Source of the DNA: RGIG1681 sp017467625
Lineage (GTDB): Bacteria > Bacillota > Clostridia > Christensenellales > UBA1242
Reading direction: 5' to 3'
DNA length: 64,000 nucleotides
Assembly: GCA_017467625.1 (NCBI GenBank)
Contig: JAFUSN010000001.1
Location: 1 to 64,000, forward strand
Below the pieces are notes generated by a model that saw only the letters and a program-made list of their open reading frames with translations, had not been told where the DNA came from and ran no database searches. Position numbers and translations under genes: made by a program. This document shows, in pieces, positions 54,959 through 61,957 of the stretch (position 1 is its first letter; every line of letters starts with the position of its first letter).

Positions 54959-56392
54959 ATGAATAAAAAACTAAATATACTTTTTGCAACAGCAGAATGC
55001 ATTCCATTTTGTGCAAATGGAGGTGTGGCAGAAATGTGCCACATGCTTCCAAAATATTTAAACGCTTCTGGTGAAGTTGATATACGTGTAATTATGCCGC
55101 TCTATTCAACCATTCCAGAAAAATATAGAAATGAATTTAGGCTTATTGGCGAAAAAACTGTTAACCTTTCATGGAGAAACAGTTACTGCGCAATTTATGA
55201 ATATAAACGCAGAGGAATAATCTTTTACTTCATTTCAAATGACCAATATTTTAATCGTGAACAACTTTTTGGATATGATGATGATATTGAAAGATTTACA
55301 TTTTTCAGCAGAGCTGTTCTTGACATTATTCCAATGACTGGATTTTTCCCTGACATAATTCACGCAAATGATTGGCAATCTGGAACAATTTGCACATTTT
55401 TGAAAATTTTGCCATGGCAAAATCCAAAATACGAACACATTAAAACAGTTCTTCAGGTTCACAACCTTGCCTATCAAGGAATTGCTGACTTTAGCGTGGT
55501 TAAAGATGTTTTGGATGTTGAAGATAAATTTGCATACCTTTTTGACTATTTTGGAAAAGCAAACCTTATGAAAGCCGCATTGCTTTGCACAGATGAAATT
55601 GTTGCTGTTAGCAAATCTTACGCTGAAGAAATTCAAACTCATGAGGGTGGCGCTGGACTTGAAAATATTTTTGTGGATTCAAAACACAAACTCCATGGAA
55701 TTATCAACGGAATTGATTACAGCTACTACAATCCCAGCATTGACAATGACATTTACACAAACTATGACAAGAGTTCTCTTGCTGCAAAAGTTGAAAACAA
55801 ACTTAAACTTCAAAAGGACCTTGGACTTGAAATTGGCGAAGACATTCCTGTTTTTGCAATTATTGGCCTTATGGCTGAACACAAAGGAATTGATCTCCTT
55901 TTGCAAGTGATTGACAAATATCTTGACGCTGGTGCAGAACTCATTGCAATTGGACACGGACCTGAAGACTATGAAAACAAAATGAAAGCCCTTCAAGAAA
56001 AATTTCCAACAAGGGTTAACATTAAATTTGGATTTGATGGGTCATATGTTAAAAAACTTTATTCTGGTTCAGATTTTTTGTTTAATCTTGCAAGCATTGA
56101 GCCTTGCGGGCTTTGTCCACTTGTTGCAAACCGCTATGGCTCACTTCCAATTGTTTACTTAACTGGCGGAATTAAAGATAACTGCACTGATTTTAAATAT
56201 CAAAATGGAAACGCATACATTTTGAAAAACTATGATGGAACTTCCCTTTCAGATTTGATTGACAGAGCGCTCCGTGATTTTTCTGACAAAGAAAAATTCA
56301 CTTCATACATGGTGTCCGCAATGAATCAATCATTTGATATTACAGACTGTGCAAAACAATATCTTGAACTCTATCATAAAATGAAAGATTAA
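54959..56392 (+). CDS. glgA: Glycogen synthase-like glycosyltransferase (GT5)
   Basis: 477 residues, standard GlgA length. N-terminal ATAECIPFCANGGVAEMCHMLP corresponds to the SECxPxxKxGGLADVxGxLP motif, but the substrate-binding Lys of KxGG is replaced by Ala (CANGG). HANDWQSG, the internal acceptor region and the C-terminal catalytic SIEPCGLCPLVANRYG with YLTGGIKD are kept. Expected to elongate alpha-1,4-glucan from ADP- or UDP-glucose. Cotranscribed with glgB (RBS AGAGGA). Confidence 0.87.
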   Translation: MNKKLNILFATAECIPFCANGGVAEMCHMLPKYLNASGEVDIRVIMPLYSTIPEKYRNEFRLIGEKTVNLSWRNSYCAIYEYKRRGIIFYFISNDQYFNREQLFGYDDDIERFTFFSRAVLDIIPMTGFFPDIIHANDWQSGTICTFLKILPWQNPKYEHIKTVLQVHNLAYQGIADFSVVKDVLDVEDKFAYLFDYFGKANLMKAALLCTDEIVAVSKSYAEEIQTHEGGAGLENIFVDSKHKLHGIINGIDYSYYNPSIDNDIYTNYDKSSLAAKVENKLKLQKDLGLEIGEDIPVFAIIGLMAEHKGIDLLLQVIDKYLDAGAELIAIGHGPEDYENKMKALQEKFPTRVNIKFGFDGSYVKKLYSGSDFLFNLASIEPCGLCPLVANRYGSLPIVYLTGGIKDNCTDFKYQNGNAYILKNYDGTSLSDLIDRALRDFSDKEKFTSYMVSAMNQSFDITDCAKQYLELYHKMKD

Positions 56393-56421
56393 AAAGCATG
56401 GCAAATAAATGCCATGCTTTA
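56392..56421. terminator. Bidirectional terminator
   Basis: AAAGCATGGCA/TGCCATGCTTT stem between glgA and the convergent peptidase gene. Confidence 0.9.
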
Positions 56422-57117
56422 TTTCTTTATAACTGGAACTTTACTCCAATTGTATGTTAAAATTTTGTAGTCGTTCCCATTTTGATAGAGAACTTGATTG
56501 TTTCCAAGTGTTAAGTATGTTCCTTTTGGATAAATTTTTAAATCTTTTAAATATTCACCATAAAACTCTCTGTTTTTAATTCTTACTAAATTGGAACCGT
56601 AATTTTCACTGCTCCATGGAAATCTATATTTTGAACAATGAACAAAAATCATTTTATCAATCCAGCCAAAACCCATCAATGCCTTTTCTCCAAATTCTGA
56701 TTTAACATCAAAATTGTATGGTTCGGCTCTTAATGTCCACTCTGTGTCAGTGCCAGCAATTAAAGCACCTGCACTTTCACCAGCATAAAGCACACCACTT
56801 TCAGTAAGAGTTTTTATTTGTTTAAATTGATTATATTTGCGAAGTAAGTGAATTAATTTTGTTGCATTTCCCCCACGAACATAAATCATATCCACCTTAT
56901 CTTGAAAGTTGTAATCTGGATTTAATTGAATTATTTTAAAACCAAGTTCCAACAATTTTTCTTTTGCTGAACTAGTGTATTCAATTTCATTTTGTACATC
57001 ATAGTCTTCACTGGCATAATCAACAAAAAGACACGTATGCTGCTCATTTAAATTAAAAAACTTATACAAAAATTTTGAACCAACAACTTTGAAATCAGAA
57101 CACAAAAGTAATTTCAT
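56419..57117 (-). CDS. Peptidase E-like serine peptidase (family S51)
   Basis: 232 residues with the class-I glutaminase-like fold of S51 peptidases: IYVRGGNATKLIHLL, nucleophile YAGESAGALIAG (Ser in E-S-A-G), a later FVHCSKYRFPW His region. In E. coli PepE cleaves Asp-X dipeptides. RBS AGGAG inside the end of the greA paralogue; the gene begins eight bases after that stop, so they are cotranscribed. Confidence 0.85.
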   Translation of the reverse strand: MKLLLCSDFKVVGSKFLYKFFNLNEQHTCLFVDYASEDYDVQNEIEYTSSAKEKLLELGFKIIQLNPDYNFQDKVDMIYVRGGNATKLIHLLRKYNQFKQIKTLTESGVLYAGESAGALIAGTDTEWTLRAEPYNFDVKSEFGEKALMGFGWIDKMIFVHCSKYRFPWSSENYGSNLVRIKNREFYGEYLKDLKIYPKGTYLTLGNNQVLYQNGNDYKILTYNWSKVPVIKK

Positions 57118-57125
57118 AAAATCTC

Positions 57126-57629
57126 CTAGTAACCATTGAGTGGAATTGAATCATCATCTTCCCCTTTGGTTATTTTTTTTATTTCAACTGTGTAGCTATA
57201 ATCGGGACTTGCTTGAACAAAAACCTTGTCACCAACTTTTTTTCCAAGCACAGCTTTTCCAAATGGTGATTCTTTGCTGATTATTCCATTCTCTAAATCA
57301 AGCCTGGTTGTTGTTGAAAGCATAAGTGTTTCGGTTTCACAAGTGTCTTCATAAAAAACTTCAATTTTGTCAAACAAACCAACTTCGTCAGGAGCAGATT
57401 CCGTGCTTATTATTTTTGCTGTTCTAATCATTTTTTGCAAAAATCTTATGCGGCTTTCATTTCTGTTAAATGCCCGCCTTGCACTTTTATACTCTGCATT
57501 TTCAGAAAGGTCACCAAGCGACCTTGCCTCCTTTAATTCATCACCAAGTTTTGGACGCAATTCATTTGCTCTCATGTTGATTTCATCTTGCATTTTTTTT
57601 ATATCAACTTTTGTTAGTTCGTTATACAT
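57126..57629 (-). CDS. GreA/GreB-family factor, second copy
   Basis: 167 residues. Coiled-coil hairpin with the conserved RSLGDLSENAEYKSAR tip, then the C-terminal FKBP-like domain (SKESPFGKAVLGKKVGD, VQASPDYSYTVEIKKI). Longer at the N-terminus and C-terminus than the copy at 31811, and it keeps the tip acidic residues (GDLSENAEY). It could be an alternative cleavage factor or a Gre-like regulator of RNA polymerase. RBS AGGGGTG. Confidence 0.85.
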   Translation of the reverse strand: MYNELTKVDIKKMQDEINMRANELRPKLGDELKEARSLGDLSENAEYKSARRAFNRNESRIRFLQKMIRTAKIISTESAPDEVGLFDKIEVFYEDTCETETLMLSTTTRLDLENGIISKESPFGKAVLGKKVGDKVFVQASPDYSYTVEIKKITKGEDDDSIPLNGY

Positions 57630-57639
57630 TAATTCACCC

Positions 57640-58302
57640 CTATTTCACAGCAAGCGCATAACTTTGATTTATTAGTTCAAAAATTTTATCGCTTTTAACC
57701 TTACCATTTAAAATTATTGAAATCCAACTTTTTTTATTCATGTGATAGCCCGGAAAAATTGTTTTTCCATCACATAGCATTTCAGCATTTCCACGAACAT
57801 TTAAAACTTCAACAACTTCTGTGCTTTCACCGTAAATTTTATTTTGTGGAACAGCCATAACAAGCCCATACCATTTTCCACTATCTTTTCTTCTCCAAAT
57901 TGCATCTGTCTCAAATTTTTTCCACAAAAATTCAAGCTCATCACCAAAATTTTTCTGAACATAAGAAATTAGTTTGAGTGTTTGCTCATTTTTAAAAACT
58001 TGTTTTTCAAAACATTCGTTTGCAATTTTTTCAAGAACTTCTTGGTAAGCTGTTCTTACACTTCCAACAAAGCCACCCTTTGCCTCTGGCATTAAATGAA
58101 GCACATAATCATCACCTGAAAGAAGATCTTTTATTTTTGTTGAAATGGTTTCACTTTTGTCAATGTAAACAAAAAGTTCCATTGTTCCATTTAAAATTTT
58201 TTCACTGTAAACAAATTGATTATTTATTTTTTTGAAACCAAATTTTTCAAGTTTTGAAGCGTTTATTTTTTTATATTTAAAAATCTCATCAGCAATATTC
58301 AT
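57640..58302 (-). CDS. MmcQ/YjbR-family protein
   Basis: 220 residues. The C-terminal half is the MmcQ/YjbR fold: IWRRKDSGKWYGLVMAV, VVEVLNVRGN and PGYHMNKKSWISIIL with DKIFELINQSYAL. The N-terminal ~100 residues form an additional domain seen in Clostridia members. These are small cyclophilin-like or DNA-binding proteins without defined function. RBS AAAGGA; ten bases before the greA paralogue, so in one operon with it and the peptidase. Confidence 0.8.
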   Translation of the reverse strand: MNIADEIFKYKKINASKLEKFGFKKINNQFVYSEKILNGTMELFVYIDKSETISTKIKDLLSGDDYVLHLMPEAKGGFVGSVRTAYQEVLEKIANECFEKQVFKNEQTLKLISYVQKNFGDELEFLWKKFETDAIWRRKDSGKWYGLVMAVPQNKIYGESTEVVEVLNVRGNAEMLCDGKTIFPGYHMNKKSWISIILNGKVKSDKIFELINQSYALAVK

Positions 58303-58366
58303 ATTTTTCCTTTTTACTTAAAAATGAATATTTTTTCAAAATTTAAGCAGAATTTTGCATTTTAAC

Positions 58367-59008
58367 TTAATTTTTGTTTTTATTAAATAGTTTTAAACAT
58401 GCTGGAATCAAAAGCCCACCAACAATATTTCCAAGTGTAATTAAAAGCAAATATCCAATCATTTTCCAGCTCCAACTCCAAGCAAATGTGAAGTAAAACA
58501 TATCAGCAACGCAGTGCTCAAATCCACAGAGCACAAACACAGAAACACCAAAAGCAAGTGCAAGAGCTTGAGCAATTGAGTTACCAAAATTTTTGTAGCC
58601 ATACACTGCAAGGAAAATTAATATGTTACACAAAATTCCAAGCAAAAATACGCTGAGCGCTGAATCATTAAGTTTGGTTTCAACCAAAACCGTTGCAGCA
58701 TCCGTCAAACTTTCAAGCCTTGTTGCACGAACAACAATCGCTGAAAGAAGAGCCCCAACAAAATTTCCAACCCAAATTAAAGCAAGCTTTAAAATGTAGT
58801 TTGGTTTTTTATCAAGCGCAACGCAAACCCTTCCAGTAAACAAATTAAAATCAAAATTTAAAATTATAAATAACCCTATTGTGAAAAACAATGAACCAAC
58901 GATTTTGTTTCCAGATGATAAAAATGCAACACAACCAATTGAAATTGAAATTCCTGCAAGCACTGCCCAAACAAAATCTTTTAAAACTCCTAATGCTTTT
59001 TCCTTCAT
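58367..59008 (-). CDS. Formate/nitrite transporter family (FocA-like) channel
   Basis: 213 residues from the ATG at 59008 (AAAGGAG upstream; the open frame continues 14 codons). Six membrane helices with the FNT features LFTGRVCVAL, WVGNFVGALL and VLCGFEHCVADMFY. Family members release or take up formate, nitrite or hydrosulfide; formate fits a pyruvate-fermenting anaerobe. It is smaller than typical FocA (~280). Substrate not decidable from sequence alone. Confidence 0.85.
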   Translation of the reverse strand: MKEKALGVLKDFVWAVLAGISISIGCVAFLSSGNKIVGSLFFTIGLFIILNFDFNLFTGRVCVALDKKPNYILKLALIWVGNFVGALLSAIVVRATRLESLTDAATVLVETKLNDSALSVFLLGILCNILIFLAVYGYKNFGNSIAQALALAFGVSVFVLCGFEHCVADMFYFTFAWSWSWKMIGYLLLITLGNIVGGLLIPACLKLFNKNKN

Positions 59009-59125
59009 TTGTAATCTCCTTTTAAACATATTAGCCATAGTATAACACAAAAATATTTTTTGATAAATAAAATAATTGAATTATTTATAAAAAACTTAAT
59101 TCATAAAAGCAAAATTACTGAATAA

Positions 59126-59152
59126 AAAAGTCACGACTTTTGACGTGACTTT
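59126..59152 (-). terminator. Terminator of the barstar gene
   Basis: AAAGTCACG/CGTGACTTT stem with A/T flanks, downstream of the stop at 59187. Confidence 0.8.
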
Positions 59153-59186
59153 AATGGTGGAACAACTGCAATGTTTGTTGAACCTT

Positions 59187-59468
59187 TTAATCTTTATAGA
59201 TTATTTTGAATTCATTTGGATACTCTTTTTCTGCATCATTGAATGTTTCTAAGATATTGTTTATTATCAATGCGTTATATTCATGTTTTTCTTTGCCAAA
59301 TCCTACAAGTGTTATTTCGCATGGTGTTTCAATATGACCTGTTAACATATCCCAAAGAGCATCTGGATTTTTACCAAACCAATCTGGCAAATCCATCCTT
59401 TGCTTGATTATTTCATAAAACTCTTCAGCCCATTCAAATTCATTTCTATTAAATGTATACTTTTTCAT
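59187..59468 (-). CDS. Barstar-family RNase inhibitor
   Basis: 93 residues, full length. KYTFNRNEFEWAEEFYEII, LPDWFGKNPDALWDMLTG (the helix that plugs the barnase active site, including the Asp equivalent to barstar D39) and the final EYPNEFKIIY strand match barstar. Acts as the antidote to barnase-type nuclease toxins. RBS GAGGATTAATT; nine bases after the barnase fragment. Confidence 0.9.
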   Translation of the reverse strand: MKKYTFNRNEFEWAEEFYEIIKQRMDLPDWFGKNPDALWDMLTGHIETPCEITLVGFGKEKHEYNALIINNILETFNDAEKEYPNEFKIIYKD

Positions 59469-59477
59469 AATTAATCC

Positions 59478-59663
59478 TCATACTATTTCTACAAAATTAT
59501 TATAATGACTATCTGTCATAAAAATCAAGCCATCATTTGAATATATAATCCTTGAATTGTTTCTGTATCCACCTTGATAATCAATATCGCATTCATACCA
59601 CACTCGCCCATATTTGTTGGGTAATTTGTTATTTCTGTTTTTAAAAATATTTCCACCTATCAT
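59478..59663 (-). pseudogene. 5'-truncated barnase-family RNase (C-terminal part)
   Basis: 61 residues that match the last ~57 residues of barnase (GGNIFKNRNNKLPNK, GRVWYECDIDY, GYRNNSRIIYSNDG, SHYNNFVEIV). The residues equivalent to catalytic Glu73 (WYECD), Arg83 and Arg87 (YRNNSRI) and His102 (SHYNN) are all kept, but the N-terminal helices are missing and a TAG lies five codons upstream of the ATG. Weak AGG before the ATG. Read as the remnant of a longer secreted or polymorphic toxin whose immunity gene survives; a functional mini-protein is less likely. Confidence 0.8.
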
Positions 59664-59921
59664 AAAAAACCTAAACTATTGAGAGTTTTTACAAATTAGT
59701 GGCGAGAGTTGTAAGGAGCGCCTAGCGACGAAATAGCTGGCGTATTTTACTTTCTTTGCCGACCTTTGTAGCCAGCGTCACAGATGTTCATCAAAACTCC
59801 GTTCTCTGAATAGTAGTCACTAATTATTATTAATCAACCTTTTAAGTTGGCACAAAAGTTTTTGCAATGCAAAAAGTTTTCGCCTGGTGCCAGACTGGAG
59901 CGAAGAGCATGCGTAAAAAGA
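59664..59921 (-). other. Intergenic region between ssrA and the barnase remnant
   Basis: No convincing gene. GC content is visibly higher than nearby in parts (59700-59800). One minus-strand frame reads YYSENGVLMNICDAGYKGRQRK before a stop at about 59745, too short to assign and possibly debris. A perfect inverted repeat TTTTTGCA-A-TGCAAAAA lies at 59859-59875 within a larger imperfect hairpin. Confidence 0.45.
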
Positions 59922-59949
59922 AAAAGACATTTCAAACGAAATGTCTTTT
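59922..59949 (-). terminator. Terminator of ssrA
   Basis: AAAAGACATTTC/GAAATGTCTTTT perfect 12-bp stem, 25 bases downstream of the tmRNA 3' end. Confidence 0.88.
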
Positions 59950-59974
59950 GATTTCCAAGCATAGCTCGGAGCGT

Positions 59975-60335
59975 TGGTGGAGGTGGCGAGATTGAACTCG
60001 CGTCCAAAAAGAAAAACTTAAACCCTTCTACGCACAGTAGTTTATTTTTTATTTCACTGAAAGTTCTAAACAAACAAAACCCCCTCAGCAATTTGGAAAA
60101 ATTTCAAACACCACTGTTCCAACACCAGTGGCGTTCAACCTACTAAACTGTCAACAATTTATTGTCCGTAGGAAACAAAAAATTGCCGTGCCGCTAAAAT
60201 TAAGCAGCAATTGCAGCGTCAGCTGCAACAAAATTATTTTCTGCGTTTATTTTTTTGCTTGTTTTAATGTAGACAAGCTCTACACATGCGCTTATAATTC
60301 AAATTTTAACCTTTCTGTCGAAACCTTGCACCCCC
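59975..60335 (-). ncRNA. ssrA: tmRNA (trans-translation)
   Basis: 361 bases. 5' end GGGGGTGCAAGGTTTCGACAG and 3' end GGACGCGAGTTCAATCTCGCC followed by ACCTCCACCA; the acceptor GGGGGTG pairs with CACCTCC (one G-U), and the T arm TTCAATC is intact. The tag frame ends ...AENNFVAADAAIAA then TAA, a degron-like tail. Partner gene smpB lies upstream on the same strand. Confidence 0.95.
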
Positions 60336-60397
60336 ATATTCTTCTAAATTTTGCAAAATTTTACTAATTTTTTAACAATTTTGCACTTTTTTGAAAA

Positions 60398-60841
60398 TTA
60401 TCTATCGGCAAGCTGTCTTTCTGCATAACGCTTTAAATCACTCTTTTTTATATCTTGCTTTTTATCATAATTTTTCTTTCCCTTTGCAAGAGCAATTTCA
60501 ACCTTTGCGTAGTCACCAGAAAAATAAACTTTTGTTGGAACTAGAGTGTAGCCCTGCTCTTTTATTTTTCTTTGCAGTTTTTCAATTTCCTGCTTTTTTA
60601 AAAGCAACTTTCTTGTTCTTCGTTCATCTGGAACAAATGAACCTGTTTTTTCAAAACTTGAAATAAAACAATTAAGCAGAAAAATTTCACCACCGCGAAT
60701 AACTGCATAACTATCTTTTAAATTTACCTTTCCAGCTCTAATTGACTTAACTTCACTTCCAAGCAAAACTAAACCCGCTTCAATTGGGCTTTCCAAAAAA
60801 TAATTATGCCTAGCTTCCCTGTTTTCAGTGATAATTTTCAT
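60398..60841 (-). CDS. smpB: SsrA-binding protein
   Basis: 147 residues. TENREARHNYFLESPIEAGL, GSEVKSIRAGKVNLKDSYA, RTRKLLLKKQEIEKL and the basic C-terminal tail (KKNYDKKQDIKKSDLKR) are diagnostic. Delivers tmRNA to stalled ribosomes. There is no RBS; the -10 box of a good promoter ends six bases before the ATG, suggesting leaderless translation. ssrA follows 63 bases downstream. Confidence 0.96.
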   Translation of the reverse strand: MKIITENREARHNYFLESPIEAGLVLLGSEVKSIRAGKVNLKDSYAVIRGGEIFLLNCFISSFEKTGSFVPDERRTRKLLLKKQEIEKLQRKIKEQGYTLVPTKVYFSGDYAKVEIALAKGKKNYDKKQDIKKSDLKRYAERQLADR

Positions 60842-60847
60842 GAGTGT

Positions 60848-60876
60848 ATTTTAACACAAAAAAACTTTACTTGCAA
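60848..60876 (-). promoter_or_regulatory. Promoter of smpB, giving a leaderless transcript
   Basis: TTGCAA, 17-base spacer, TAAAAT on the minus strand; six bases (ACACTC) then ATG. Confidence 0.6.
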
Positions 60877-60900
60877 GAGTAATTAACAAATTGTTCTCTA

Positions 60901-60929
60901 TTGACTTTACACATGAGTTGGGTTATAAT
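60901..60929 (+). promoter_or_regulatory. Promoter of the 321-residue accessory gene
   Basis: TTGACT, 17-base spacer, TATAAT on the plus strand; RBS GGAGG before the ATG at 60956. Confidence 0.8.
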
Positions 60930-60955
60930 ATAATTACTAAATATGTGGAGGAATT

Positions 60956-61921
60956 ATGGAAACTTATCCTTGGGAATTGCAGCATAATTTTAAAAAACAT
61001 TACAATGAAAAGCATAATGATTCGAGACATAAAATTTTAGAATTTGAATACAAAATTATAAATACCCATAACAATTTACCTAATGGTGAAGAAAACCATA
61101 AAGCAAGAAATCTTATTAAAGTAATTAAAAATAAAATTGATCTTGCAAATGAATCGGGTTTTCCAATTTTATTTAATGTTGTTTTTGAATATGCACACAA
61201 TGCATCTATCAATTTTGAAGTCCCAATTTTACCAACCTTTTTGCATAAAAGGGCAGATGACGTTTTATTTATGGATAATTGCATACTTAATAATAACGAA
61301 ACTGATTTTATTGAAAACACAAAAAAGATATACCCTTCACCTATAAATACAGATGGATCACCAAGTTTTAATGAAAATGAAAACTATAAAAATGATACTC
61401 AACAACAATTAATTGATATTATAGAGCACATAATGCAGGAGTTATTAATTAAGTATTGCTACTACAAATCTGTACCAGGACTGCGTAATTTTATTGAAAA
61501 TTTAGATTTCTTCAAAGGCAATAATTTAAAAAAAAGCGGGGTTAAACTAGTTGATTTGTATAATAATACATCAGGACTATATAATAATGATGATACTTCT
61601 TACGAGCAACAATTAAAAAATATTGAAACTTATCTCAACTTAGAATATTATAACGAAAACAATAATGACCCATACCAAGTTGTATATACCGGCAGTGGCA
61701 CAATAATGCATTTTATTGGGCTTGAAAAAATTCTATTTGGCGATAAAATTAATAATTTTAATAAACAAAAGTTAATTAATCTTACAATGAAAAGACTTAG
61801 ATCATCTAATAAAATTCAATTAAATGAATGCTCTTTTTTAAATAAATACTTTGATTCTTATAATAATATAAATTCACGATCTAATGAACAATTAAACTCC
61901 ATAAAACAACAATCTTTATAA
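60956..61921 (+). CDS. Accessory hypothetical protein, 321 residues
   Basis: Soluble protein with no signal peptide or membrane helix, unusually rich in Asn, Lys and Tyr (clusters such as NNNETD, NENENY, NNNDPY). More A/T-rich and with more AAT/AAC runs than flanking core genes, and on the opposite strand to smpB and rnr between which it sits. A central helical stretch (QQQLIDIIEHIMQELLIKYCYY) and a DPYQVVYTGSGTIMHFIGLEKIL segment stand out. No family recognised. Own strong promoter and a bidirectional terminator; probably recent insertion. Confidence 0.75.
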   Translation: METYPWELQHNFKKHYNEKHNDSRHKILEFEYKIINTHNNLPNGEENHKARNLIKVIKNKIDLANESGFPILFNVVFEYAHNASINFEVPILPTFLHKRADDVLFMDNCILNNNETDFIENTKKIYPSPINTDGSPSFNENENYKNDTQQQLIDIIEHIMQELLIKYCYYKSVPGLRNFIENLDFFKGNNLKKSGVKLVDLYNNTSGLYNNDDTSYEQQLKNIETYLNLEYYNENNNDPYQVVYTGSGTIMHFIGLEKILFGDKINNFNKQKLINLTMKRLRSSNKIQLNECSFLNKYFDSYNNINSRSNEQLNSIKQQSL

Positions 61922-61930
61922 GTTTTAAAT

Positions 61931-61957
61931 AAAAGCAGTGGAAATTCCACTGCTTTT
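61931..61957. terminator. Bidirectional terminator
   Basis: AAAAGCAGTGGAA/TTCCACTGCTTTT stem between the convergent accessory gene and rnr. Confidence 0.92.

Noticed and set aside
59834..60091. 85-residue minus-strand open frame
   Set aside because: It overlaps tmRNA and its terminator; the RNA explains the sequence.
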